Source of the DNA: Ichthyophis bannanicus
Taxonomy: Eukaryota > Chordata > Amphibia > Gymnophiona > Ichthyophiidae
DNA: 64,000 nucleotides
NCBI GenBank assembly: GCA_033557465.1
Contig: CM066033.1
Location: forward strand, 1,301,871,022-1,301,935,021
Direction: 5' to 3'
Made by a program: the position numbers and the translations under genes. The notes under the pieces were generated by a model. The model was not told where the DNA came from, ran no database searches, and saw nothing but the letters and a program-made list of their open reading frames with translations. Every line of letters begins with the position of its first letter. Within the stretch, counting starts at the first letter, position 1. Below are positions 54,014-63,970 of the stretch, piece after piece.

Positions 54014-54296
54014 TATTTTTCTCCCTTAGAATATGCTTCAAATGGTTTCCAGAGTCTCTTAGTTACGTCTCTTTGGGGGACATTCTCCAGTTGAACTCTA
54101 ATAGTATTATTTTAAGGTCACCAAAATGCCATCACTCTTTGGAGGTCTCTCAAGTACTCCTAATATGTCAGTATTTTCAGGCAGGTCCAATCGAAATGGA
54201 ACATGCGATAGTTCCATCGTGGACATTGTCACTAGCAACGGTAGTTGACTAGATCTTATTCAATCAATCATATATTAACTACCACCAGTAGTATAT
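54014..54296 (-). mobile_element. L1-type ORF2 C-terminal fragment, downstream part
   Basis: Minus-strand continuation of the fragment at 55440-55180. Reading across the MITE excision point gives SYKIYYWW-like residues typical of the region after the RT of L1/Tx1 ORF2. Beyond about 54240 the frame is poor. Confidence 0.45.
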
Positions 54297-54299
54297 TTT

Positions 54300-55179
54300 G
54301 GGCCCGAATTTCAGTTGGGCGATGCTATATGTCCATCTCCCGCCTAACCTGGATTTTCCATGTTGGGGTCATATGCAGCCCCGGCATAGAAAATTCGAGT
54401 GTCGCTGCACAGCCAAGTAGCCGCAGGAGCTACCCATGTAGCACTGATTTTCAATGCTACACGCTCAGCCCCAGCGCCTTAAAGACAGAAGAGGTTTTCC
54501 CACGCACCTATCTTTAAGGCGCAGAGAGCTACGCATGTAGCATTGAAAATCGGCACTACACAGGTAGTGCCATGGCCCGTCTCCGTTCCACCCTGGAACG
54601 CCCCCAACACGCCCCAGTGCTGTGCAGATAGCATCTGGGCATGTTAGGGACATATCCAGGATTTTCGAAGAGAACTACCCCGGATAAGGCCTTTACACGA
54701 GTAACTAGGGAAGTTACCCATGTAGGTGCCCTTCGAAAATCCCGGATAAGGCCTTTACACGAGTAACTAGGGAAGTTACCCATGTAGGTGCCCTTCGAAA
54801 ATCCCGGATAAGGCCATTACACGAGTAACTAGGGAAGCTACCCATGTAGGTGCCCTTCGAAAATCCCGGATAAGGCCTTTACACGAGTAACTAGGGAAGT
54901 TACCCATGTAGGTGCCCTTCGAAAATCCCGGATAAGGCCTTTACACAAGTAACTAGGGAAGTTACCCATGTAGGTGCCCTTCGAAAATCCCGGATAAGGC
55001 CTTTACACGAGTAACTAGGGAAGTTACCCATGTAAAGGCCTTTGAAAATCCCGGATAAGGCCTTTACACGAGTAACTAGGGAAGTTACCCATGTAGGTGC
55101 CCTTTGAAAATCCCAGATAAGGCCTTTACACGAGTAACTAGGGAAGTTACCCATGCAAAGGCCTTTGAAAATCGGGCCC
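54300..55179. mobile_element. MITE with an internal 62-bp tandem array
   Basis: 880 bp with ends GGGCCCGAATTTCAG and complement of TTGAAAATCGGGCCC, flanked by TTT (54297-54299, 55180-55182). Eight units of about 62 bp (GGATAAGGCCTTTACACGAG...) fill 54682 to about 55170. No coding. Superfamily unknown; a 3-bp duplication would suit PIF/Harbinger. Its ends resemble the 2168-2425 repeat. Confidence 0.75.
54682..55170. repeat. 62-bp tandem repeat array
   Basis: Eight units start at 54682, 54744, 54806, 54868, 54930, 54992, 55053 and 55115. Each contains GTAACTAGGGAAGTTAC, itself an inverted repeat. The last three differ (AAAGGCC in place of GGTGCCC, TTTGAAAATC in place of TTCGAAAATC). Confidence 0.9.
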
Positions 55180-55182
55180 TTT

Positions 55183-55440
55183 ATAACTATTTTCAGTGTT
55201 CTGCTGATGTTATTGTAAACTCTTCTCATGCCTCCTCATGTAAGTTAACCCCAAGATCCTTTTTCCAATCTAGCATATGCTCAGTTTTAGACCCTTTGAG
55301 AATTCCATATAATTTAGAAATAAGGCCTTTGGTTGTCTTCTCGGCACCGCATAAAGCCTTGCAAAGAAGTCACTTTGAGATAAACACACTGAATGTTTGC
55401 TCCTTCAAAGGAGGGGAAGAGCGTCCAGACCCACAAGTTG
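55183..55440 (-). mobile_element. L1-type ORF2 fragment, upstream part
   Basis: Minus strand: TKGLISKLYGILKGSKTEHM, LDWKKDLGVNLHEEAWEEF at about 55350-55230, matching the stretch downstream of the RT in L1/Tx1 ORF2 proteins. Interrupted after the Asn-Ser-Tyr-Lys region by the MITE. No 3' tail or RT core is present. Confidence 0.6.
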
Positions 55441-56273
55441 CCCCAGCCTAGTTAGACACTTTTTTCACATTTAAATACTAGGTGTGAAGGTCAAGTTGAG
55501 GTGAATTGGTAAGTAGGAAGAGAAAGGGAATGTAAGACGTCTATGGTATTGACCTGATGACCAAATTCTAATGGCATGCCTCAAGTAAGGTTTGCATATA
55601 GTGCTAGGGTTCCTATACATTTATTTGCTTCCATATAGAAAAAGAGATCTTGACACCCTAAAAAGAGTCCTGTTCACCATTTATCCACGGTTTCTGAAAT
55701 CTTTAAAGTTTATGAAACGATAGTGCACATTAACGAGCATTAGCCTGTGCTATCTGCCTTCACAACTAAAGGAATAACATGAGGAGGCTACACTTCCAGA
55801 CGTATCTACATGTCTTATTCTATAGGAGCCTAACAGTTTTATCTGTATTGGTGTTGGGAGAGTCTGAAAAAATAACAAAATTGGGACTGGACTTTCAGTT
55901 TGATATTAGCCATCTGACCTACCCAGAGCAAATTTGTATTAAACCATTTCACCAGATCTCTGTTCACTGAGGATGCAGAACCCCTAATCCTAAGCTGCAG
56001 AGTGGGATTCAAAGGCAGCTCCTCTATTTAGGTTTCCCTTTTCTCTCGTGATTTTTGTCAACAGTTTACAGCAGCCCACCAGACTTTGATTTGGGAACCT
56101 GCTCTGCACTGGATCATTGCTTTGGTTCAGAAACGAAAATCAAGCGTTGAGTCCTCCCAGCACCTCTTCATCTGAATGGGAGATAGGACAAAATCCAGTG
56201 GATGTCTCTGCTGTTGGGTCATCAGGTAGACCCCAGAATTACGGATTTCTCATTCCAGATATATTTATAAAGG
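55441..56273. other. No recognised feature
   Basis: About 830 bp without a motif that I can name. Confidence 0.4.
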
Positions 56274-56444
56274 CAGTGTTTTGTACCTTCTAAGCCAGTC
56301 TGGTTTTCAGGATACCCACAATGAATATGCATGAGATAGATTTGCATGTACCGCTTCCACTGCATGCAAGTCTGTTTCATGCATGTTCATTATGAATCTC
56401 CTGAAAGTCAGACAGGTACAATAGGATCGGCTTGAGAAGCACTG
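56274..56444. mobile_element. hAT-Charlie-like MITE, second copy
   Basis: 171 bp: left end CAGTGTTTTGTACCTTC, right end GGCTTGAGAAGCACTG, interior ATGCATGAGATAGATTTGCA palindrome. Flanked by TATAAAGG and TTATAAGG, a decayed 8-bp duplication. Confidence 0.7.
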
Positions 56445-56469
56445 TTATAAGGAATTGATGCTATAGTTT

Positions 56470-56575
56470 ATTACAAGTTTTGATATACCACCACTGCCAT
56501 CGTCACAATTGTATCAGGGCAGTGTACAAGAAAAACATTTAAAACAATAAAATCAAGGCGGGGGAAGAAAAAGGA
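56470..56575 (-). mobile_element. LINE 3' tail remnant
   Basis: Minus-strand remnant of an L2-like 3' UTR ending TTATAAAACTTGT... (plus: GTTTATTACAAGTTTTGATA). Very short. Confidence 0.35.
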
Positions 56576-56579
56576 AAAT

Positions 56580-57021
56580 GGGCTTGGCAGCGGGCTAGGG
56601 TGGCAGACCTTGGTGGGGCGGCTCAACGGCTTTGTGCCGCCACTGTGGTGCCTATAGCAAGTCATGCACTTTGGCTCGCACAGTGTGAAAGCCATGATCT
56701 GCCACTTCTTACCGCCCCAATGCAACTTCCTGTCAGAGGGCCATGAGTGTGTGCAAGGGTGACAAAGAGCATGACCTGCTGGGGCACTGAGTGGAGTCAC
56801 AGAGCCCTGCTTTCAAATCAGGGGAAGTGTGCCTGTGCTGCCGCTGCCCAGCCCCCCCTCCCCCCTCAAGATGAGAAGATGGAATTGGTGGCAGGTGGTG
56901 GAGCAGCATGGCTTGGTGCAGGGGAGGGGTGGTGCAGCTCTGTGGGGTGGGGGATGGGGGACGATGTGGCACAGCCAGGGCTCCTGCTTGGGGTGGCAGA
57001 AACCCTAGGGCCAGCCCTAAG
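56580..57021. mobile_element. hAT MITE, truncated left end
   Basis: The right end (GGTGGCAGAAACCCTAGGGC, GGGCCAGCCCT) is the complement of the 37043 MITE's left end. The left end near 56580 is not preserved. GC-rich interior of about 440 bp. Confidence 0.6.
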
Positions 57022-57539
57022 GGCTTTACAATGTTTAACCAAGGAGAGCTTGGGTGGAAGGAAAAAAAACTGAATCCATCTCCTTCAGAGGTTACCTAAT
57101 TTAGTTCAGAGCTGGCCTTTCTTAAAATTTCCATGCAGTGGGGTTTAGATATCCCAGCTTCCTTATACAGAGACAGCAGGGGGGGGGGGATGAAGTATTT
57201 GTATCCCACAGGCTTTGCTATGGATGGCTCCAGAAAGCCAGTCCCCTCACGTCCCCTTGTCCTTCCCAGACAACTTGTTTACCTTCCTTAGTCATGCACA
57301 GCAAGGCTGATGATCCATAGAGGAGTGTGTTCTGGGAAACTAATTATGCTCACAGCTATTCCAATCCCCGCAGAAGTGAAAGCCAGCAAGACACTTTAAA
57401 GAAGCCTATAGCCACAGTGCACCGTAAAACATTGGAATTCAATCCTTCACATAGTGCAAATACAGCCGCTGAGTTCATTAAAGGGTTAAAAACGTCTGCG
57501 CATGTTTCCCCTACTTTGATCCAATTATGTTCCACCCCA
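57022..57539. other. No recognised feature
   Basis: About 520 bp; a 9-G run at about 57180. No motif. Confidence 0.4.
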
Positions 57540-57825
57540 ATGGCATTTTGCATCCGTTTAAAGGTTTGCTTAGGACATTTAAAGCTTTGCATGACTTGTC
57601 ACCTGCGTAGTTCATAGAAAAGATTAAGTGGTATGTTTCAGGAAGGGTATTACAGTCACAAGGTAAGGGCAGACCGTCTGTGCCCGGCGTGAAAGGAATG
57701 AAAAAATGTAGCCACAGAGAGAGGGCTTTCTCGGTCCAAGGCCCCTTGATGTGGTATGCCTTGCCCCAAGTGCTTAGGTCGGAGAAAGACTTAGCAACAC
57801 TTACAAAGGCTCTAAGAACTACAAG
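57540..57825 (+). mobile_element. L2-like C-terminal fragment
   Basis: Plus-strand remnant near 57555-57640 and 57710-57815, including RERAFSVQGPLMWYALPQVL and LGRSEKDLATLT-like residues over two frames. No 3' UTR; it joins directly to the next LINE. Confidence 0.5.
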
Positions 57826-59525
57826 ACTACATTGATGAACAAAAACTCCTTGATGAGCATCAATTTGGCTTCCGACCCTTCCATGGAGTTGAAACTCTCC
57901 TAATCGCCCTAACTGATCTACTCATCAGAGGCACCAATGACAACAACAAAGGCTTCCTTCTCCTCTTCATAGACCTATCTGCTGCATTCGATAGCATCAA
58001 TCATAATACCCTCATTAACAGAATAGAATACCTAAAATAAGGAGGGACAGTCCTTGAATGGTTCAAATCATACATCTCAAACAGGTTAATACGGATACAA
58101 TTAGGTAACGACACATCCGAAACTTTCCCACAAGGTCAAGGCATCCCCCAAGGATCAGCCCTCTCAGCCCTCCTCTTCAATTTATACCTCCAGCCCATTA
58201 CAAACATATTTAAGAAGCACAAAATTAACCATTTCATATATGCAGATGATATCATGCTTGCCACCCCCATAAACCCTAACAATCCCGAATATGATAGCCT
58301 ACTCCAATGTATGAACGAGACTACTAAATGGCTTGAAGACAACCACCTAAGCATTAACCTCAAAAAAACAGAGGCAATGTTCATAACGAGGAAATCAGAC
58401 ACTGAATACATATACCCCAATACAATCACAATAAACAATACACCTATACCTGTTAAAAAGGAGGTAAAATACCTTGGAATAATCTTAGACCACTCACTCT
58501 CCATGATTCCACACATAAAACACACAGTAAAAACCATATTTTATAAACTCAAGACAACACAACATCTGAGACCCCTACTCAACACCGATGACTTTAGATC
58601 TGTAGTTAATACACTCATAACCCCCCACTTCGACTATTGTAATAGTCTCCTAAATGGACTTCCATTAAAAAGCATATACTATCTCCAAAGAGCCCAAAAC
58701 ATATGCGCCAAGATGGTCACTAAAGCTAATCTAACAGACCACGTGACCCCAATTCTCCTAGACTTACACTGGCTCCCTATAAACAGCCGAATAAAATATA
58801 AAATCCTCCTAACTACTTTCAAAATCGTCAACAACATCTCCCCAACACAACTATCCACCCTAATACACCCTCCATCAGATACTAGATCACGCAGACAGAA
58901 TGCAACCCACTCCCTCAACATAAAAACAAATTTTAGAAAAACTAAAGCGACAACAAGTGACAGGGCATTCTCCTTCGCTGCCCCCACCCTCTGGAATGAA
59001 ACACCATTAACACTCCGCATGATAAAAGACCTTCACCAATTCAAAAAAGAATTAAAAACCTACCTCTTTACAAAACACTTTGAAATCCCCTACCAACAAA
59101 GAACTTCGCCAATACAATCACAGAAACACATACACTGTACCCAAGACAGAACAAATGACTAACACAGGAAAATTCACTAACTTCACTAACCCCACTAACC
59201 CCACACAACCCGCTAATGAACCACTCAAACAGTTGATTATTTTCACCACTGTAACTGTATCTAACTAAGATGCGCTCCATGTATATAACTTGTAAATAGT
59301 TTGAAAAGCTCTGTTATAGTTAATGTTCAAAATGTTGTTCAAAATGTTGTTCAAAATCTGTTCAAAATATGTTCCCTGTAAGTACACCTGTTCATAGTTA
59401 AAGCATAATGTTCCCTGTAAATGTATACAGAAGTATACAATTGTTCTGTTTAATGTTCAATGTAAACCGCCCCTGATCTCTGGAAGGGGCGGTATAGAAA
59501 AGACTGTTAAATAAAATAAATAAAA
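57826..59525 (+). mobile_element. L2-like LINE with nearly open RT frame
   Basis: About 1.7 kb plus-strand LINE starting inside the RT fingers (YIDEQKLLDEHQFGFRPFHG) and reaching a full 3' end. A perfect terminal hairpin CCGCCCCT/AGGGGCGG lies at 59467-59474 and 59485-59492, then TATAGAAAAGACTG and an AAATAAA-rich tail. The 3' UTR has TGTTCAAAAT repeats at about 59323-59370. It appears to be the youngest LINE of the window. Confidence 0.9.
57834..59162 (+). pseudogene. L2-like reverse transcriptase, one in-frame stop
   Basis: About 440 codons of RT and C-terminal sequence in one frame, with a single TAA at 58038-58040. Motif A FIDLSAAFDS (57967-57996), motif B IPQGSALSALLFNLYL (about 58143-58190), motif C YADDI (58239-58253), then EVKYLGIILDHSLS, LHWLPINSRIKYK and FAAPTLWNETPLTL. 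All three RT catalytic Asp residues are present. N-terminal fingers and endonuclease are missing, so it cannot be autonomous. Confidence 0.88.
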
Positions 59526-59604
59526 ATAAATTTGTTCCAATGTGCACGTGAGGGAAGGTAAAAGAGGCTAGGTGAAAGGGAACTGGTAAGTGAATGATGT
59601 GATA

Positions 59605-59815
59605 TTATAACTTATCGTTCCTATAGCACTGCTGGGCATATCCAGCGCTGTACACATGGGCTTACAATCTGCTAAGAAAGACAAACAGGGCACCAGGGAA
59701 CTCATATGGAAAATGATTAAAATTCACGTGGGTGCAGATAGCAGAATAAGGGGTTCAGGCTCCAAAAGCAGCCTGGAAGAGATGAGTTTTTAACACTCAA
59801 GTGTGCTTTAATCAT
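59605..59815 (-). mobile_element. L2 3' end remnant
   Basis: Minus-strand L2-type 3' UTR (TCTTAGCAGATTGTAAGCCC and AGCGCTGGATATGCC), comparable with 53.13 kb. Short and diverged. Confidence 0.5.
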
Positions 59816-59835
59816 TTCCTCTAGTTTTACCCTTG

Positions 59836-59936
59836 CCCCCTTTTTTATATTTGTCTGTCTTGGGTAGATTGTGAGCTTTTTTGAGCAAGGACTGTCTCTT
59901 ACATGTATAGCGCTGTGTAGGCCTTGCAGCACTATA
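59836..59936 (+). mobile_element. L2 3' end
   Basis: Plus-strand L2 3' UTR (TGAGCAAGGACTGTCTCTTA, TGTATAGCGCTGTGTAGG), cut at a TA by the Tc1 element. Confidence 0.65.
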
Positions 59937-59938
59937 CA

Positions 59939-60830
59939 GTTGTGCTCAACTTTATTGGCACCCTTGCATTTTAGGTATGTTGTGTACAATATCTTGAGAA
60001 ATAATTGGAAATATCCCAACTGTATGTTATCATAATATTTTAATAGTATGCTCAAAAATATATGACAAAAAAAAAAACAATGTCTGTGCAACGTAGACGT
60101 AGTAATTTCTAAGAAAAAAACAAAATATGGCCTGGACAGGATTAATGGCACCCTTCACTAATATTTGGTTGCACAGCCCTTGGCAGTGATGACAGCCTCC
60201 AAATCTTTCTTGTAGCCATCTATAACTTTCATATATTTGTCTGCTGGTAGTTTCTCCCACTCTTCAACTGTGATTTGTTCCAGCTCATGAACATTTCCAG
60301 GATTCCTTTTACCGATGGTAGATTTCAGTTTTTTCCAAAGGTTCTCGATTGGATTGGGATCAGGACTCATTGCTGTCCAGTTTAAAACAGTCCATTTGTT
60401 CCTTTTTAACTATTCTTTTGTACATTTGGCTGTATGTTTTCGGTCATTGTCCTGCTGGAGGACCCATGACCTTCGACACAGACCTAGCTTTCTCACACTA
60501 AATAGCACATTTCTCTCCAAAATACCTTGGCACTATCCTTCAAAGACTTCTTGGATTCATTTTCCTCTTCCCACCATGTCCTGGGAGGTTCTTGACAGTT
60601 CCATGAGCAGAAAACGTCTTAATAACATTGCAAACTGTAGATTCAGGAATCCCAAGATCGTTGGAGATGGCCTTGTACCCCTTTGAAGTTTGATGTTTGA
60701 TGATAATGGCTTTTCTGGTAGTCTCAGGCAGCTCTCTTCACCATTGTGAAAATGGAACAGGGATTGAATGTGGTCATTTTAAACATTAAAGTCATCAGTT
60801 ACTTAGTTGATTCAAGTCATGTGACATACT
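59939..60830 (-). mobile_element. Tc1-like transposon, internally deleted
   Basis: The left end is CAGTTGTGCTCAACTTTATT, preceded by TA. The transposase is on the minus strand. The right terminal repeat cannot be found, and the element fades near 60830 at the start of a LINE, so it is truncated or its end has decayed. At about 890 bp it is shorter than the usual 1.2-1.6 kb. Confidence 0.8.
60158..60740 (-). pseudogene. Tc1-like transposase remnant
   Basis: Minus strand. The HTH region reads YKAISNDLGIPESTVCNVIK with VKNLPGHGGKRKMNPR near 60690-60560. After a deletion removing the first catalytic Asp region, QQDNDRKHTAKCTKE carries the second Asp near 60462-60418. The C-terminus MSPDPNPIENLWKKLKSTIG (60370-60311), with the Glu of NPIENLW, continues to the stop at 60158. 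Frames shift at least twice. Confidence 0.85.
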
Positions 60831-61056
60831 ATGCATCACAGAATCCGTCACAATACTAATAAATCAACTTAGACCACCGAACTACTCTTTATTCACCTGT
60901 CTAAGAGCCCTCCACAGAGGGGAAGGTGTACTCTTCCTAGCAAAATCAGACTACACTTCCACACAGAAGGATTGGACTCACTCTCCATCTCAAACAGACA
61001 CATAATCATCTGCCTTATATACCGATCTCCTACCACTGCCACCATTGACTTATCAA

Positions 61057-61849
61057 TACAATCTACTCTTGTTATATGCTCATGATTTTACCTCTCTGAA
61101 ACAACAGAATTGATCTCTAACTTTAAAAAGACTTTTCTAACTCACAGTATGATTCTTGGAATGATTCCGGAATTGCGGGATAAAACTATCCGGTGTGTAT
61201 GGAGCAGAAGCCCAAACTTGAAAGAAAAGCTAAGCCCATCCCGACTGCGACCGGAGTCTTCAGAGCAGGCATTGAATATTAATAGAGGACATAAGCAATG
61301 TGGAAGTTGCAGCATTTGTTCGATCACGCTTGAGACAGAGGTGTTAGAGCACCGCTAGCATGGAAGCTAAGTACCTTTGCTATTATATTGATGGACAATG
61401 AGGAAAATATTTTTTTGTATGAATAAGCAAAGGCAACAACGGCTTACAGAACAGAGAGAGTGATAGCTTTCTTTGGATTGATAAAAAGGACAATTGATCA
61501 AAAAACAAAAAAAAAATATCAAAAATGAAAAATCATTAAAAATTGTTTTAAGAATCTGAACATCAATTGAGATAACGTTTAATGGAATTTAGTCAAATAA
61601 GTAAAGATAATCTACACAGGTACTGCACAAGAGGTCACTGATGTGAATAGCAGCGGCAATTTTTAAAGAAATCTTGTGGAGCTGCAAATATTTTACTGAG
61701 ACCTCAGTGCCTGATTTAGAAAAGTCTTTTTAAAGTTAGAGATCAATTCTGTTGTTTCAGAGAGGTAAAATCATGAGCATATAACAAGAGTAGATTGTAT
61801 TGGCATACATTGCTCTGAAAATTGGACCACATTACTATAGTTGCATAAA
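61057..61849 (+). mobile_element. Penelope-like element insertion with inverted end
   Basis: 793 bp flanked by an exact 17-bp duplication CACCATTGACTTATCAA (61040-61056, 61850-61866). 61057-61138 is the perfect reverse complement of 61717-61798. Between them an open stretch at 61142-61358 contains RSPNLKEKLSPSRLRPE and HKQCGSCSIC, matching the linker region between RT and GIY-YIG endonuclease in Penelope-like elements. RT and GIY-YIG are absent. PLEs are known for truncated copies with inverted or tandem ends. Confidence 0.7.
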
Positions 61850-62990
61850 CACCATTGACTTATCAAACATCCTGCACTTAGCACTGGCAGATACCAATAC
61901 AAAGAAAGACTTCATGCTACTAGGCGATTTCAACCTCTCCCCAGTAGCACCCAAACAGCTACTGTAAACATCCTTCTTAGAAGCTATGGCTTCCATGGAA
62001 TTCTCCCAACTCATCTCCATTTCAACACACAAAAAAGGAAATGTACTTGACCTCATCTTCACCAGTAGTAAACCCATTCACACTTCTACTCCCCCTCCAC
62101 TTCAACCACCACCAGTCCCCTGGTCTGACCACATTCTTATCAATTCATCCTTCCCTATGCTGAAATTGAAAACCATACAAAGCAATCTCAGCCAACCAGA
62201 CAATTCAAACAATTCAAGAAAAAGCATTCCTTGATAAAATACTTCTCTCGCTAGATATAGATACGAATGATATCGACACATTCATATCCAACTGGAACAA
62301 GGTCATTGGAGAAGCAGCTACAACTACCACAGCAAACCACCCCTTCAAGAAGCACCGAAAGACACAATGGTACACATCAGACTTAAGAGAGAACAAAAAA
62401 CAACTGCAGAAACAAGAACGCAAATGGTGCAAGACCAAATGCATAACCGACCGCAATACCTACATGGCCCTGTCGACAGAATACCGATCCATGACAGATG
62501 TGTAAAAAAACATACTACACCAACCTCATTAATGCCTTGTTTAGCCAACCAAGGGAGTTTATTGAAATAGTAAAAAACCTAACAAAAACACCCAACAAGG
62601 ACAATCCTGATACCTCACCAATTCCTCAGGAGCTAGCAAACCACTATAAATCCACAATTAAACTGCCAACCCCACAGATCGATTACCTCACAGATGCTGA
62701 ACCACAAAAAACTCCTTGACCTCCTTCGACACTATCCATAAAGAAAATATAGACTCCACAGTCACAGCCCTTAACATAACTACCTTCCTGCTAGATCCTT
62801 GCCTAGTGAGCTGGATCAAAGCAACCAAACCAAACTAAGTACTTTCCTTCTGACAATCACCTATCTCTCCCTATCACAAGGTCTTTTGCCAAGAAGCCTG
62901 AAATCCACCTCTATCTGCCCCACCAAAAGACCCCACATCCTACAGTCCCATTGCCAGCCTCCTATTCCTATCCAAAAAAATAGAGAAAAC

Positions 62991-63118
62991 CATGTTCCCT
63001 GTAAAATAGTTGTCTCCAAGTTATAATGCCCTGTTCAATGTAATTTCAGTTTGTTCATTGTAAACCGCCTTGATATCATGAAAGGCGGTATATAAGAAAT
63101 GTTAAATAAATAAATAAA
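62991..63118 (+). mobile_element. SINE/LINE 3' tail inserted in L2-like LINE
   Basis: 128-bp segment almost matching the tail of the CORE-SINE at 37736-37839 (CCTGTAAAATAGTTRTCTCC), with hairpin CCGCCTT/AAGGCGG (63065-63071, 63082-63088) and AAATA-rich end. Reading across it joins the outer LINE (IEKT... then LQEYIDNHAPL). Confidence 0.75.
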
Positions 63119-63448
63119 CTACAAGAGTACATTGACAATCATGCCCCTCTGGATTCACAATAACATGGCTTCAGATTACACCACAGAGTCGAAACCATCA
63201 TCATTGCCCTAATGAACTGGCTCATAAAAGGAACTCAGAAACCACAATAAGGATATATCCTGATTTTCCTAGATCTCTCCGTAGCCTTCAACACCATCAA
63301 CCACAACATTCTCGTCCATGCTGCAGGACTACAAAACTTAGGGGTATGTTTACTAAACCGTCTTAATGTTCCCGGCATTAGCTCCAGCGATAATGTGAAG
63401 AATGCCATAAAAGGAGTGGGCGTTCCAGTCTTAAGGTAGCATTTCAGG

Positions 63449-63522
63449 TTATCGCGCGATAAAGTCCGTTATCGCGCGATAAAGTCCGTTATCGCACGAT
63501 AAAGTCCGTTATCGCGCGATAG
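63449..63522. repeat. TTATCGCGCGATAA palindrome array in E4
   Basis: Four copies at 20-bp spacing of the perfect palindrome TTATCGCGCGATAA (one with CGCACG), joined by AGTCCG. It begins about 108 bp inside the terminal repeat. Confidence 0.9.
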
Positions 63523-63590
63523 AGGGAGCCGTGGCATGTTAACGCGCGTTAGCCTTAATTAGGCGCGCTGACCTGGAACCACAGCAACAG

Positions 63591-63660
63591 AGGTGTAGTA
63601 CAATGGTTAATGCATTGACTGATGAAATGGGGTCATGGAGTTCAATCCCCAGTGGGCTTA
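63591..63660 (+). other. tRNA-like Pol III unit in E4
   Basis: A box GTGTAGTACAATGGTTAA and B-box-like GAGTTCAATCCCC. Same position relative to the terminus as in E1-E3. Confidence 0.55.
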
Positions 63661-63698
63661 ATGAGTAAGGCTGTCTGAGCCATTACCCTTTACTTTAG

Positions 63699-63970
63699 TG
63701 CTGTCTGAGGCATTTTCTTTTTAAATTTAAATTAGTGCTGCCAGCAAACACACTCTCACAGTGTCGTAAACTAAGGTGCTGCATAAGGCACCCTATAAGG
63801 CAGTCCAGAGGGCACATTATAAAGTGCACTGTCCGCCAAGGCACCTTATAATGTTCCCTATAGAGCGCCTTATAAGGCGCCTTATGAGGCACCTTAAGGT
63901 TACAGCACTGTGAGGGTGTTTTTGCTGGCAGCACTAATTTAAATTAAAAAAGGAAATGCCTCAGACAGCC
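63699..63970. repeat. Fold-back module in E4
   Basis: Arms at about 63699-63785 and 63885-63970 (GTGCTGTCTGAGGCATTTTC and complement). The middle has CCTTATAAGGCG-type words in both orientations. Counterpart of 23040-23312. Confidence 0.8.

Larger units (their letters stand above)
60835..63337 (+). mobile_element. L2-like LINE, endonuclease and RT fingers, with nested insertions
   Basis: Plus-strand. Endonuclease N-part at about 60870-61056 (RGEGVLFLAKSDY; RSPTTATIDLSIQ region). A Penelope-like insertion follows at 61057-61849. The endonuclease C-part is at 61867-62160 (MLLGDFNLSPVAP, VLDLIFTSSKP, WSDHILINS). A poorly kept linker and RT start follow (SKKIEKTM near 62980). A SINE/LINE tail is inserted at about 62991-63118. 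RT motif A region (LDLSVAFNTINHNIL) is near 63280-63310. E4 cuts it at TTA 63338-63340. Confidence 0.8.

Noticed and set aside
54682..55170. A CRISPR-like array
   Set aside because: The 62-bp units are contiguous direct repeats with no unique spacers, inside a MITE of a eukaryotic genome.
61057..61849. A DNA transposon with 82-bp terminal inverted repeats
   Set aside because: The 17-bp target duplication, the extra 50 bp outside the right arm and the Penelope-type linker protein fit a retroelement better.
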